From Enterovibrio sp042096095 (lineage in GTDB: Bacteria > Pseudomonadota > Gammaproteobacteria > Enterobacterales > Vibrionaceae), in the NCBI GenBank assembly GCA_042096095.1, contig JBELME010000041.1:1-20995 (forward strand): DNA of 20,995 bases, given 5' to 3'. This document shows, piece by piece, positions 6,140-14,220 of this stretch. The notes below the pieces were generated by a model. The model saw nothing but the letters and a program-made list of their open reading frames with translations. It made no database searches and was not told where the DNA came from. The first letter of the stretch is position 1. Every line of letters begins with the position of its first letter. Made by a program: the position numbers and the translations under genes.

Positions 6140-7156
6140 TTAACGTGTTAGATACTTTTTAAACGCGTCCGATGCGACTTCTTTGAAGCCACTATCCGTC
6201 TTTATGATGAAAAATGCGGCAATTTTTTCATTGTTCGCCAGCGTAAGTGCTTTCTCAGGCCCCATCACCATAAAGGCGGTAGAGAAACCGTCAGCCGTCA
6301 TACAGGATTTATCCAAGACGGTGACAGACACCAAACGGTGATGAATAGGCTTCGCCGTTGCAGGATTAATCGTGTGCGAATAGCGAACACCATTTTCCTC
6401 AAAATAATTTCTGTAGTCGCCTGACGTCGCCATTGCCATGTCTCCAGGGGCAATGATTTCCTGAACGGTTTGTTGATCGTTGCTTGGTTTTTCAATCGCA
6501 ATACGCCAAGGCTGACCTTCCGCATTCACGCCTTTTAACTGAAGCTCGCCACCAATCTCGACTAGATAGTTATTCAATCCAAGTTCAGAAAGATAATTCG
6601 CGATCACATCCACACCGAATCCCTTAGCGATCGAGGAAAGATCAACGTACAGATCAGGATTCGTTTTTATCAACGACATCCCATCCACAAACAGGTGATT
6701 GATCCCCGTCATTGCTCGGCGTTCAGCAATTTGAGCGTCGGTTGGAACGCTATCTGGTCGGCCTTCAGGACCAAAGCCCCAGAGGTTCACCAAAGGCCCA
6801 ACAGTGACATCGAGTGCCCCGTCTGACAGCTTATTAATGCGGATCGCTTCGCTAACCACCGTTGCTGTGTCTTTCGATACAGTAAACGGTGAATCATCTT
6901 TGTGCTGGTTAAACTGACTCAGCTCAGACGCCTTACGGTACGTCGACATTTGATCATTCACCAACTCCAGATGCTTATCAATTTCCAGCTGAATGTCAGA
7001 TACATTCGGCAAGGTGACATCGTTTAAAAACTTCACCGAGTAGTAGGTTCCCATCGTGGAACCTGTCAAGTGCGTTTGTTTCGGCGATTGATCGCAGCCC
7101 ACCAGAACCAATAAGGCGCTAACAATAAGACCGGCAGACAACAGGAATTTTTTCAT
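6140..7156 (-). CDS. apbE: FAD:protein FMN transferase (lipoprotein)
   Basis: A 338-aa periplasmic lipoprotein that transfers FMN from FAD to threonine in S(T)GAT-type motifs, here NqrB and NqrC. The lipoprotein signal ends LLVLVGC with the lipidated Cys at 21. Family motifs follow: GSTMGTYYSVKF near residues 32-43, VGPLVNLWGFGPEGRP, DLSSIAKGFGVDVI, EIGGELQLKG, HTINPATAKPI, and SCMTADGFSTAFMVMG with the Mg-binding Asp. Length is normal. It is separated from nqrF by 252 bp that hold the nqr terminator and a palindromic element, so it probably has its own promoter, though I could not fix one. It is followed at 10 nt by nqrM. Confidence 0.95.
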   Translation of the reverse strand: MKKFLLSAGLIVSALLVLVGCDQSPKQTHLTGSTMGTYYSVKFLNDVTLPNVSDIQLEIDKHLELVNDQMSTYRKASELSQFNQHKDDSPFTVSKDTATVVSEAIRINKLSDGALDVTVGPLVNLWGFGPEGRPDSVPTDAQIAERRAMTGINHLFVDGMSLIKTNPDLYVDLSSIAKGFGVDVIANYLSELGLNNYLVEIGGELQLKGVNAEGQPWRIAIEKPSNDQQTVQEIIAPGDMAMATSGDYRNYFEENGVRYSHTINPATAKPIHHRLVSVTVLDKSCMTADGFSTAFMVMGPEKALTLANNEKIAAFFIIKTDSGFKEVASDAFKKYLTR

Positions 7157-7235
7157 TACTTAATCCGGTTTAGAAAAGAGAGGTATCTGAATGCATATGG
7201 TTGCGATGTTAGCCGCGACACACAAAAGCATTCGA

Positions 7236-7347
7236 ATACCAATCACAGTAAATATTTAGTGAACTGAATGCTGTAAATCGAAGAAAAATCAGAATGATTT
7301 AGGGAGCTTACGCCTTGATTCACTTAAATAACTTCTGTGATTGGTAT
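7236..7347. repeat. Imperfect ~112-bp palindromic element (MITE- or REP-like) between nqrF and apbE
   Basis: ATACCAATCACAG at 7236-7248 has its perfect complement at 7335-7347. The symmetry continues inward imperfectly for about 20 more bases on each side (TATTTAGTGAA against TATTTAAGTGAA). The ends are like terminal inverted repeats, but no clear target-site duplication flanks them and there is no ORF inside. It could be a miniature mobile element, a dispersed intergenic repeat or an mRNA-processing structure. Confidence 0.55.
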
Positions 7348-7361
7348 GGTTTTTACGCAAA

Positions 7362-7385
7362 ATGGCTGACCCTAAGGCCAGCCAT
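7362..7385 (-). terminator. Terminator of the nqr operon
   Basis: On the minus strand ATGGCTGGCC pairs with GGTCAGCCAT (one G-U) around a 4-nt loop, followed by a short T-run (TTTTG). It starts 23 bp after the nqrF stop. The stem is strong but the U-tract is short, so read-through to apbE-nqrM is possible. Confidence 0.65.
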
Positions 7386-7408
7386 TGTTCTTTCAGACAC
7401 GGTGTAAA

Positions 7409-8632
7409 TTAGCCACCGAAGTCATCAAGTAGGATGTTTTCATCTTCAACACCCAGATCTTTCAGCATGCCGATGACCGCTGCGTTCATCATTGGAGGAC
7501 CACACATGTAGAACTCACAATCTTCTGGCGCATCGTGATCTTTCAAGTAGTTCTCGAAGAGCACGTTGTGGATGAAGCCTGTTAGACCGTCCCAGTTATC
7601 TTCTGGAAGTGGATCCGACAATGCACAATGCCACTGGAAGTTAGGGTTCTCTGCTTGAAGACCATCAAAGTCTTCCACATAGAACATCTCACGCTTAGAA
7701 CGTGCACCGTACCAGAAGGACATCTTACGGCTAGACTTCAGACGCTTGAGCTGGTCGAAGATATGCGAACGCATTGGTGCCATACCTGCACCACCACCTA
7801 CGAATACCATCTCTGCGTCAGTGTCTTTCGCGAAGAACTCACCGAACGGACCAGAAATCGTACACTTATCGCCTTCTTTCAACGACCAGATGAACGAGGA
7901 CATGATGCCTGGTGGTACGTCTGGATTGTTAGGTGGCGGCGTTGCAATACGCACGTTCAGCATGATAATACCGAACTCTTCTGGGTAGTTTGCCATTGAG
8001 TATGCGCGGATAGTTTCTTCGTTAACCTTAGACTCATAGCGGAATAGGTTAAACTTGTCCCAATCTTCACGGTACTCTTCTGGTACATCAAAGTCAGCAT
8101 ACTTAACATGGTGTGCTGGTGCTTCAATCTGGATGTAACCACCTGCACGGAAAGGCACAGATTCGCCATCAGGAATTTGAAGCTTAAGCTCTTTGATGAA
8201 GGTTGCTTTGTTATCGTTAGAAATAACAGAACATTCCCATTTCTTAACACCGAAGATTTCTTCTGGAAGCTCGATGTCCATGTCGGTTTTCATTGCAACC
8301 TGACATGCTAGGCGCTCGCCTTCACGCGCTTCACCTTTGCTGATGTGATCAAGTTCAGTTGGCAGAATATCACCGCCGCCCGATTTGATTTTCACGCGAC
8401 ACTGGCCACAAGAGCCACCGCCACCACATGCAGATGAGACGAATACGCCTGCACCTGCAAGCGCACTTAGCAACTTGCCGCCAGGTTGTGTAACGATAGC
8501 TAAAGAGTCATCGCCGTTTACAGATATGGTGATGTCACCTGATGGTACCAGCTTGGATTTGGCGAAAAGAATCACCAGTACCAAAGCCAGTACGATTAGA
8601 GTAAACATCACTACACCAAGAATAATGTCCAT
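7409..8632 (-). CDS. nqrF: Na+-NQR subunit F, NADH dehydrogenase with FAD and 2Fe-2S
   Basis: A 407-aa subunit that takes electrons from NADH into the complex. One N-terminal membrane helix (about residues 3-24) anchors it. A plant-type ferredoxin domain carries C69, C75, C78 (SACGGGGSCGQC) and C110 (ERLACQ). The FAD-binding RAYSMANYPEEFG lies mid-protein. The NADH-binding FVGGGAGMAPMRSH and FYMCGPPMMNAAV follow. The protein ends in LLDDFGG, as in other vibrios. It is the last gene of the nqrABCDEF operon, 31 nt after nqrE and 23 bp before the terminator. All cofactor ligands are intact. Confidence 0.98.
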   Translation of the reverse strand: MDIILGVVMFTLIVLALVLVILFAKSKLVPSGDITISVNGDDSLAIVTQPGGKLLSALAGAGVFVSSACGGGGSCGQCRVKIKSGGGDILPTELDHISKGEAREGERLACQVAMKTDMDIELPEEIFGVKKWECSVISNDNKATFIKELKLQIPDGESVPFRAGGYIQIEAPAHHVKYADFDVPEEYREDWDKFNLFRYESKVNEETIRAYSMANYPEEFGIIMLNVRIATPPPNNPDVPPGIMSSFIWSLKEGDKCTISGPFGEFFAKDTDAEMVFVGGGAGMAPMRSHIFDQLKRLKSSRKMSFWYGARSKREMFYVEDFDGLQAENPNFQWHCALSDPLPEDNWDGLTGFIHNVLFENYLKDHDAPEDCEFYMCGPPMMNAAVIGMLKDLGVEDENILLDDFGG

Positions 8633-8663
8633 TGACTATTCCTTATTTCGCGGTTTACCCGAC

Positions 8664-9260
8664 TTACAGTTGAACACCGGAGAAAGACATAAAGCCCAGC
8701 GCCATCAAACCTACAGTGATAAAGGTAATACCTAGACCACGAAGTGCAGGAGGTACATCTGAGTACTTCATCTTTTCACGAATACCTGCCAGCGCCACAA
8801 TCGCCAGCATCCAGCCCACACCGGAGCCGAAACCGTAGACCACAGACTCCACGAAGTTGTAGTCACGTTGAACCATGAAAGATACACCACCAAAGATTGC
8901 ACAGTTAACTGTGATCAATGGAAGGAAGATACCCAGGGCGTTGTATAGCGGCGGAAAGAAGCGGTCCAGAACCATTTCGAGGATCTGTACCAGTGCCGCG
9001 ATAACGCCGATGAAAGTGATGAAGTTGAGGAAGCTAAGATCCACGCCTTCAACAATCGCACCGTTTCTTAGTACAAAGTTGTAAATCAGGTTGTTAACCG
9101 GAACGGCCACAGACAGTACTACGATAACCGCAACACCAAGGCCGAACGATGTTTTAACTTTCTTAGATACTGCCAAGAAAGTACACATACCTAGGAAGAA
9201 AGAAAGTGCCAGGTTTTCGATGAAGATCGAACGGACCAGCAGGCTGATGTAATGTTCCAT
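8664..9260 (-). CDS. nqrE: Na+-NQR subunit E, integral membrane
   Basis: A 198-aa polytopic protein with about six membrane helices, homologous to RnfA and inverted in topology relative to NqrD. C26 (LGMCTFLA) and C120 (ITVNCAIFGG) are the residues that, with two cysteines in NqrD, hold the intramembrane iron-sulfur centre relaying electrons across the membrane. Its start lies 7 nt after the nqrD stop in the same operon. Length is normal and nothing is missing. Confidence 0.97.
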   Translation of the reverse strand: MEHYISLLVRSIFIENLALSFFLGMCTFLAVSKKVKTSFGLGVAVIVVLSVAVPVNNLIYNFVLRNGAIVEGVDLSFLNFITFIGVIAALVQILEMVLDRFFPPLYNALGIFLPLITVNCAIFGGVSFMVQRDYNFVESVVYGFGSGVGWMLAIVALAGIREKMKYSDVPPALRGLGITFITVGLMALGFMSFSGVQL

Positions 9261-9267
9261 TACGTCC

Positions 9268-9900
9268 TTACTCCTTCGCTTCTATTTGTTCAGGTTTGAA
9301 CGTACGTACAATCCAGATCAGGAAGCCGATCAGGAAGAATGCTGATGGTGCCAGAAGCATCATACCGTTTGGCTGGTACCAACCGCCTTCTGATGTCAGA
9401 GGCAGTACAGACATACCAAACAGTTTGCCAGAGCCCAAAAGCTCACGGAAGAAGCCGACAGTAATCAGAACGAAACCGTAACCCAAGCCGTTACCGATAC
9501 CATCGATGAATGATGGAAGTGGCGCTGATTTCATTGCGTATGCTTCAGCACGACCCATTACGATACAGTTTGTGATGATCAGACCAACGAATACAGAAAG
9601 CTGCTTAGAGATGTCATAAACGTATGCTTTAAGGATCTGGTCAACAACGATTACCAGCGAGGCGATGATCGCCATCTGCACGATAATACGTACTGAGTTA
9701 GGGATATGATTACGAATCGCAGAAACAAACAAGTTAGAGAATGCAGTAACGAAAACAACTGCAAGCGTCATAACAAATGCGGTTTCTAGCTTAGTGGTTA
9801 CCGCTAGCGCAGAACACACACCTAGCACTTGAAGTGCAATAGGGTTGTTGTCTAGTAGTGGGCCCCACAGATTCTGTTTAAGTTCTTTAGTGTTAGCCAT
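9268..9900 (-). CDS. nqrD: Na+-NQR subunit D, integral membrane
   Basis: A 210-aa polytopic subunit related to RnfE, partner of NqrE. C29 (LGVCSALAV) and C112 (IITNCIVMGRAEA) are the conserved cysteine ligands of the shared intramembrane metal centre, at the positions known for V. cholerae. About six helices are visible. Its start overlaps the 3' end of nqrC by 8 nt, suggesting translational coupling, and nqrE follows at 7 nt. Product identity is clear. Confidence 0.97.
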   Translation of the reverse strand: MANTKELKQNLWGPLLDNNPIALQVLGVCSALAVTTKLETAFVMTLAVVFVTAFSNLFVSAIRNHIPNSVRIIVQMAIIASLVIVVDQILKAYVYDISKQLSVFVGLIITNCIVMGRAEAYAMKSAPLPSFIDGIGNGLGYGFVLITVGFFRELLGSGKLFGMSVLPLTSEGGWYQPNGMMLLAPSAFFLIGFLIWIVRTFKPEQIEAKE

Positions 9901-10675
9901 TGTTCAGGCCTCCTTCACGAACTTTAGCTAGGAATGGCCCGAAACCATTGTCACCCAGCCAGAAGTCAAAGGTGTACTGAACACCGTTACCCGTCAGGGT
10001 TGCACCAGACAGACCATCAACACCGTGGATATCTCCCGGTTGAGCGCCGCCTTTCACGACTCGGATCGCTGGTTTACCCTGCTCATCAAACAGCTTCTTA
10101 CCTTCGAACTGTGAACGCCAGCGTGGGTTTTCAACTTCACCACCCAGTCCTGGAGTTTCACCTTGTTGGTAGTAAGAAATGCCGCCAACGGTGTTGCCAT
10201 CAGTTTCAACTGCCACAAACGCGTACATCATTGACCAAAGGCCGTTACCGTGCATTGGTAGAATGATTTCACTCGTTTTGCCTTCTGCGTCTTTCACCAA
10301 ATAGATTTTCGCTAGATTGGCGCGACGACCAATACCACCGAAGTCTTGGTCGGCTGGGAGCACAATAGACTCAGCTGGGTCATTGGCCGCAAGACGTTGG
10401 TCATACTTAGCAGCTTCTGCTTCAGTACCCACCATCTCACCGGTTGCCAAATCAACCAACTGCGGTTGAATGAATTTGCCAAAGGCTGCTTGAATGTCAC
10501 CGTCAGCATCGATGCCGGCAACAGAAAGGATGTTGCGCTGTACGTCTAGAACGGCATTTTTCTCTTGCAAAGGACGCAGAGAAACCGCCGCGAAAGATAC
10601 CACGACTGAACACACAAGGCTCAGCGCGATAACTACGGTCAGCGTTTTTTTAATGCTATCGTTATTGCTTGACAC
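9893..10675 (-). CDS. nqrC: Na+-NQR subunit C, covalent FMN carrier
   Basis: A 260-aa subunit with one N-terminal membrane helix (about residues 11-33) and a periplasmic flavin domain. The motif DGLSGATLTGNG contains T226, the expected site of covalent FMN attachment by ApbE. PGLGGEVENPRW is also characteristic and is shared with RnfG. It overlaps the end of nqrB by 14 nt and nqrD by 8 nt, so translation of the three is probably coupled. Length is as expected. Confidence 0.97.
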   Translation of the reverse strand: MSSNNDSIKKTLTVVIALSLVCSVVVSFAAVSLRPLQEKNAVLDVQRNILSVAGIDADGDIQAAFGKFIQPQLVDLATGEMVGTEAEAAKYDQRLAANDPAESIVLPADQDFGGIGRRANLAKIYLVKDAEGKTSEIILPMHGNGLWSMMYAFVAVETDGNTVGGISYYQQGETPGLGGEVENPRWRSQFEGKKLFDEQGKPAIRVVKGGAQPGDIHGVDGLSGATLTGNGVQYTFDFWLGDNGFGPFLAKVREGGLNNG

Positions 10676-11906
10676 GAGCCAGTCTCCGTTTGATGTTGCC
10701 CTGAATTACCAGGTTGTCGAACAGCGGGGCAAACAGGTTCGCGAACAGAATCGCCAGCATCATACCTTCAGGGTATGCCGGGTTAACAACACGAATCATA
10801 ACTGCCATCGCACCAATCAGGATGCCGTACCACCATTTTGCTTTATTGGTGAATGAGGCTGAAACTGGATCGGTTGCCATGAACATCATACCGAACGCAA
10901 AGCCACCTAGAACCAAGTGCCAGTGCCAAGGCATGCTGAACATTGGGTTAGTGCTTGAGCCGATGATGTTGAACAAGGTCGCCGTAGCAACAAGACCAAC
11001 CATAGTGCCGAGAATGATGCGCCATGATGCAATACGCATCGCCACGATCATTGCACCACCGATGATGATAGCCAGCGTTGATACTTCACCGATTGAGCCA
11101 GGGATGTTACCGATGAACGCGTCCATCCAAGAAATCGAGTTGCCACTGACGTTATGAACCAGCGCGCCTTGTCCGCCTGCAGCCCATTGGCTCAGTGCAG
11201 TTGCACCTGAGTAACCATCAGCGGCAGTCCAAACCAAGTCACCTGAGATCTGTGCAGGGTATGCAAAGAACAGGAATGCACGACCAGCAAGTGCTGGGTT
11301 CAAGAAGTTACGTCCAGTGCCACCGAAGATTTCTTTCGCAACAACAACACCGAAGGTAATACCTAGCGCTGCTTGCCATAGTGGAAGCGTTGGCGGAACG
11401 ATCAAAGCAAACAGGATAGACGTTACGAAGAAGCCTTCGTTAACTTCGTGCTTGCGAACCATACAGAAAAGGACTTCCCAGAAACCACCGACAAGGAACA
11501 CTGTCGCATAGATTGGCAGGAAGTAAGTCGCACCAAGCAGCATTTTGCTTGCCCAGCCAGCATCGGCTTGTAAGGTGCCACCAAACATCTGTGTTAACCA
11601 GTAATGCCAGTTACCGTCAATGATTGAGGTAAGTTGGTCACCACTGTACATGGCATTCAATGCCATGATGGTTTGGTTACCTGTGTTGTACATGCCAAAG
11701 AACATGGCAGGGAACACAGCGATCCACACCATGATCATGATGCGTTTTAAGTCGATACTGTCACGAACATGCGAACCGCGATGTGTCACCATACCTGGGG
11801 TATAAAGCAAGGTTGCAACTGCTTCATACAGTGCAAACCATTTCTCGTGCTTACCACCAGGTTCAAAATGCGGTTCGATGTCTTCCAGATATTTTTTTAG
11901 GCTCAT
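10662..11906 (-). CDS. nqrB: Na+-NQR subunit B, membrane FMN and quinone-site subunit
   Basis: A 414-aa polytopic subunit related to RnfD. It carries covalent FMN on T236 in GYSGATALSQ, exactly the V. cholerae position, and also contributes the riboflavin and ubiquinone sites. The stretch FLVGGFWEVLF (G140, G141, E144) is intact; changes in this region are known to give korormicin resistance, so the sequence looks like the inhibitor-sensitive form. The N-terminal MSLKKYLEDIEPHFEPGGK is a typical cytoplasmic lead. It starts 3 nt after nqrA and overlaps nqrC. Identity is certain; the remark on inhibitors is from family knowledge. Confidence 0.98.
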   Translation of the reverse strand: MSLKKYLEDIEPHFEPGGKHEKWFALYEAVATLLYTPGMVTHRGSHVRDSIDLKRIMIMVWIAVFPAMFFGMYNTGNQTIMALNAMYSGDQLTSIIDGNWHYWLTQMFGGTLQADAGWASKMLLGATYFLPIYATVFLVGGFWEVLFCMVRKHEVNEGFFVTSILFALIVPPTLPLWQAALGITFGVVVAKEIFGGTGRNFLNPALAGRAFLFFAYPAQISGDLVWTAADGYSGATALSQWAAGGQGALVHNVSGNSISWMDAFIGNIPGSIGEVSTLAIIIGGAMIVAMRIASWRIILGTMVGLVATATLFNIIGSSTNPMFSMPWHWHLVLGGFAFGMMFMATDPVSASFTNKAKWWYGILIGAMAVMIRVVNPAYPEGMMLAILFANLFAPLFDNLVIQGNIKRRLARVKQ

Positions 11907-11909
11907 CAG

Positions 11910-13250
11910 TTACCCTTCCTTCTCAATTTGATCAAGGCACTCGCGAAGCATCGGGCCAAAATCGTATTTGCCAGGGCAAACAAAGGTACACAGAGCTAAA
12001 TCTTCTGAATCAAGTTCGAGTGCACCTAACTGAACCATGCTGTCCAAATCACCTGCACAGATGTCTCGAAGTAACATGGTTGGCTCAATGTCCAGAGGCA
12101 TAACACGTTCATAGTTACCAATTGGCACCATTGAACGCTCACTACCATTGGTAGTGGTCGTCATGTTGAACAGCTGGCCTTTGAAGAACTGGCTCAGGAA
12201 CGCACGGGTTACAGAGAACTTATTTTTGCCTGGAACAATCCAGCCAAACAGTTCTTTCTCACGGCCTTCTCGAAGCGCACTCACCTGCAGGTGGAAGCGA
12301 CCAAGATAACCATGTACACCGCCAGCTTCTGTACCGCTTAATACGGAACCAGAAATGAGACGGATTTCTCCAGGCATCAATTCATTGTCAGTAAGATCGT
12401 TGATTGACGCACCGGCTTGTGTGCGAATTAGGCGAGGGTTGTTTACCACTGGGCCTGCCAAAGAGATTACACGGTCAGTGTAAACTTCACCGGTTAGGAA
12501 AAGCTTACCGAACGCAATAACGTCTTGGTAGTTCAGGTGCCAAACTTGCGTTTCCAAGCCTGCAGAACGAAGGAAGTGGATGTGAGTTCCAACCAAACCT
12601 GCAGGGTGAGGACCGTTAAACACGTGCTCTTCGACATTAGATTGTGAACTACGTGGAAGGCTTGACTCGCCTTTACATACGAACACTTTATTGTCAGTTA
12701 GACGTGAAAGAACATCCAAACCAGCAACGAATGCTTCTTGCTGCTCATTGATAATTTGCTCTGGGTTTGCAGCCAGAGGGTTAGTATCAATTGCTGTAAC
12801 GAATACAGCCGCAGCCTTCGCATCTACTGCCGGGCTTTTGCTGAATGGACGGGTTCGAAGCGCTGTCCAGGCACCAGATTCTACAAGCTGTTCTACAACA
12901 ACTTGACGGTCTAGGCCTGCAATTTCAGAGGCTTCGTACTTATTGAAAGTGACTTGCTCGTTGCCTTCTACTTCAATGACAACCGACTGAAGAACACGTT
13001 TCGCACCGCGGTTTACTTCAACCACAGTACCTGCTGCAGGCGCAGTAAATTTAACGCCAGCGTTCTTTTTATCTTCAAAAAGAATCTGACCTTTTTTTAC
13101 TACGTCTCCAACGCGAACATGCATTGTTGGACGCATGCCAACGTACTCTTCGCCAAGCAAGGCGACTTTTTTGATGGCTGGGCCATCATTAATCACCTGA
13201 GTAGGAGTCCCTGAAATGGGGATATCCAAACCCTTTTTTATTGTAATCAT
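11910..13250 (-). CDS. nqrA: Na+-NQR subunit A
   Basis: A 446-aa cytoplasmic subunit without its own redox cofactor that packs on NqrB and affects quinone binding. The chosen start gives MITIKKGLDIPISGTP, the family's usual N-terminus. An in-frame GTG four codons upstream (13262) would add MQVR; neither start has a good ribosome binding site, which is odd for the first gene of a highly expressed operon. Conserved stretches include GEEYVGMRPTMHVRVGD, TALRTRPFSK, RSSQSNVEEHVFNGPHPAG, and LCTFVCPGKYDFG near the end, which looks like a relic of an iron-sulfur motif. It is first in the operon, with a roughly 490-bp gene-free region before it. Confidence 0.97.
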   Translation of the reverse strand: MITIKKGLDIPISGTPTQVINDGPAIKKVALLGEEYVGMRPTMHVRVGDVVKKGQILFEDKKNAGVKFTAPAAGTVVEVNRGAKRVLQSVVIEVEGNEQVTFNKYEASEIAGLDRQVVVEQLVESGAWTALRTRPFSKSPAVDAKAAAVFVTAIDTNPLAANPEQIINEQQEAFVAGLDVLSRLTDNKVFVCKGESSLPRSSQSNVEEHVFNGPHPAGLVGTHIHFLRSAGLETQVWHLNYQDVIAFGKLFLTGEVYTDRVISLAGPVVNNPRLIRTQAGASINDLTDNELMPGEIRLISGSVLSGTEAGGVHGYLGRFHLQVSALREGREKELFGWIVPGKNKFSVTRAFLSQFFKGQLFNMTTTTNGSERSMVPIGNYERVMPLDIEPTMLLRDICAGDLDSMVQLGALELDSEDLALCTFVCPGKYDFGPMLRECLDQIEKEG

Positions 13251-13710
13251 ACGCACTTGCACTACATTAACGGGAAAAAGAATTCTGTTATTGCGCAGTT
13301 AATACACGACTTTCCACTGTCTGGCTGAACAACGAAATTATTCAGCCTTCGCAACTTCCAAATGACCAACCCGCAACATTTTTACGCGTTGGGCTAGTTT
13401 TCAAGCGGTGGATTCTACCATCAACCAAAGTCGCTATTCCACGGCAATCACCGTGATACACCTTGAATTTTCGGCAACTGAGCAAACTATCGCCAATTCT
13501 GATGGATAAGTATGAGCAAGTGCACAAATCAACATGCAAAAACGTTGTTTAAAGAGTGTTACAAGCGTAACAAACTGTAAAAATGTTTATGCATGCATAT
13601 CGTGTTTCGTCGACATGTAAATCTTTAACATTTGCTCACTTACATTTCACTTCGCAGAATTTTTCATTCAAGTTGTTAACTGCGCGTTATGCATTTTTTA
13701 CTTTTGCCAA
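13251..13710. other. Gene-free nqr upstream region with palindromes
   Basis: No convincing gene lies here. The minus strand must hold the nqr promoter and a possibly long leader. Seen directly are a hairpin at 13323-13347; an interrupted palindrome CACGG-CCGTG near 13440-13456; a CRP-like site TGTGC-N6-TCATA on the minus strand (13511-13526, 8 of 10 bases); a palindrome TGTTAC-AAGC-GTAACA at 13557-13572; and a perfect 12-bp palindrome TATGCATGCATA at 13588-13599. TAGAAT on the minus strand near 13411-13416 resembles a -10 but has no good -35. The start site cannot be fixed. Confidence 0.4.
13323..13347 (-). other. Leader hairpin upstream of nqrA
   Basis: GGCTGAA and TTCAGCC form a perfect 7-bp stem with an 11-nt loop, about 73 bp before the nqrA start. 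There is no T-tract, so it is not a terminator. It may be a 5'-UTR stability element or an operator. Confidence 0.4.
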
Positions 13711-13738
13711 TAAAAAGGCCGTCTATGCTAACAGCCTT
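13711..13738 (-). terminator. Intrinsic terminator after bolA
   Basis: On the minus strand AAGGCTGT pairs with ACGGCCTT (one G-U) around an 8-nt loop, followed by TTTTTA. It starts 15 bp after the bolA stop. Confidence 0.75.
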
Positions 13739-13753
13739 AGATATTGTTCAATT

Positions 13754-14074
13754 TTATTGGTCTAATTTTGATCCACCATGGCATGGAGGGGAGACTGGGG
13801 ATTGCCCATTTAATTCGTGCCACTCGCTTTCAGTATATGTATGAATTGCCAAAGCATGGATATCATTTTTCAACTCATCCGCGAGTGCTTGGTTAACCGA
13901 ACGGTGTCTTGCCAGTAATCGTTTCCCTTCAAAGCCCTGCGTAACAACCGTTACTTTGAAATGGCTCTCTGATCCAGCAGGAACGTTATGCATGTGACTT
14001 TCGTTGATCACATCTAAAAACACAGGAGAAAATGCTGCGGCCAGTTTTTGTTCGATTCTTTGCTGTACAACCAT
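13754..14074 (-). CDS. bolA: BolA-family protein
   Basis: A 106-aa cytoplasmic class II KH-fold protein. In E. coli BolA is a growth-phase and stress regulator of morphology and biofilm, and partners monothiol glutaredoxin in iron-sulfur metabolism. Visible are VFLDVINESHMHNVPAGSESHFKV (split here only by my reading), the helix-turn RHRSVNQALADEL, and HALAIHTYTESEW near residues 73-85. The proline-rich tail SPVSPPCHGG matches E. coli BolA. Length is normal. The ribosome binding site is weak. It stands apart from the plus-strand rlmG-yajG-ampG run, as bolA stands next to yajG-ampG in E. coli. An extended -10 promoter is seen at 14105-14113. Confidence 0.95.
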   Translation of the reverse strand: MVVQQRIEQKLAAAFSPVFLDVINESHMHNVPAGSESHFKVTVVTQGFEGKRLLARHRSVNQALADELKNDIHALAIHTYTESEWHELNGQSPVSPPCHGGSKLDQ

Positions 14075-14104
14075 GATTCGTTATAGCCCTTATCTTTTTG
14101 AAAC

Positions 14105-14113
14105 ATCATAGCA
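14105..14113 (-). promoter_or_regulatory. Putative extended -10 promoter of bolA
   Basis: On the minus strand TGC-TATGAT gives an extended -10 (TATGAT matches 5 of 6). No -35 is obvious, which would suit the stationary-phase sigma factor known for E. coli bolA, but that is inference. The predicted start is about 25 bp before the bolA ATG. Confidence 0.4.
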
Positions 14114-14220
14114 TCCCGTCTAATGATAGGCAGAAGCGAAGAGGATTGCAGTATTTGCATCATCTGCGACAATATACGCCATCAATCCCACTCTTTTTCT
14201 CGCTTCGCTGGCATCTTTGA

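Noticed and set aside
13251..13262. GTG start for nqrA adding four residues
   Set aside because: MITIKKGLDIP is the conserved family N-terminus and the GTG has no better ribosome binding site, so the ATG at 13250 is preferred, though not proven.
13342..13539. 65-aa minus-strand ORF upstream of nqrA
   Set aside because: No ribosome binding site, no recognisable family, and it spans hairpins and likely promoter sequence.
13583..13765. 60-aa plus-strand ORF between nqrA and bolA
   Set aside because: AT-rich, crosses the bolA terminator and resembles nothing; likely chance.
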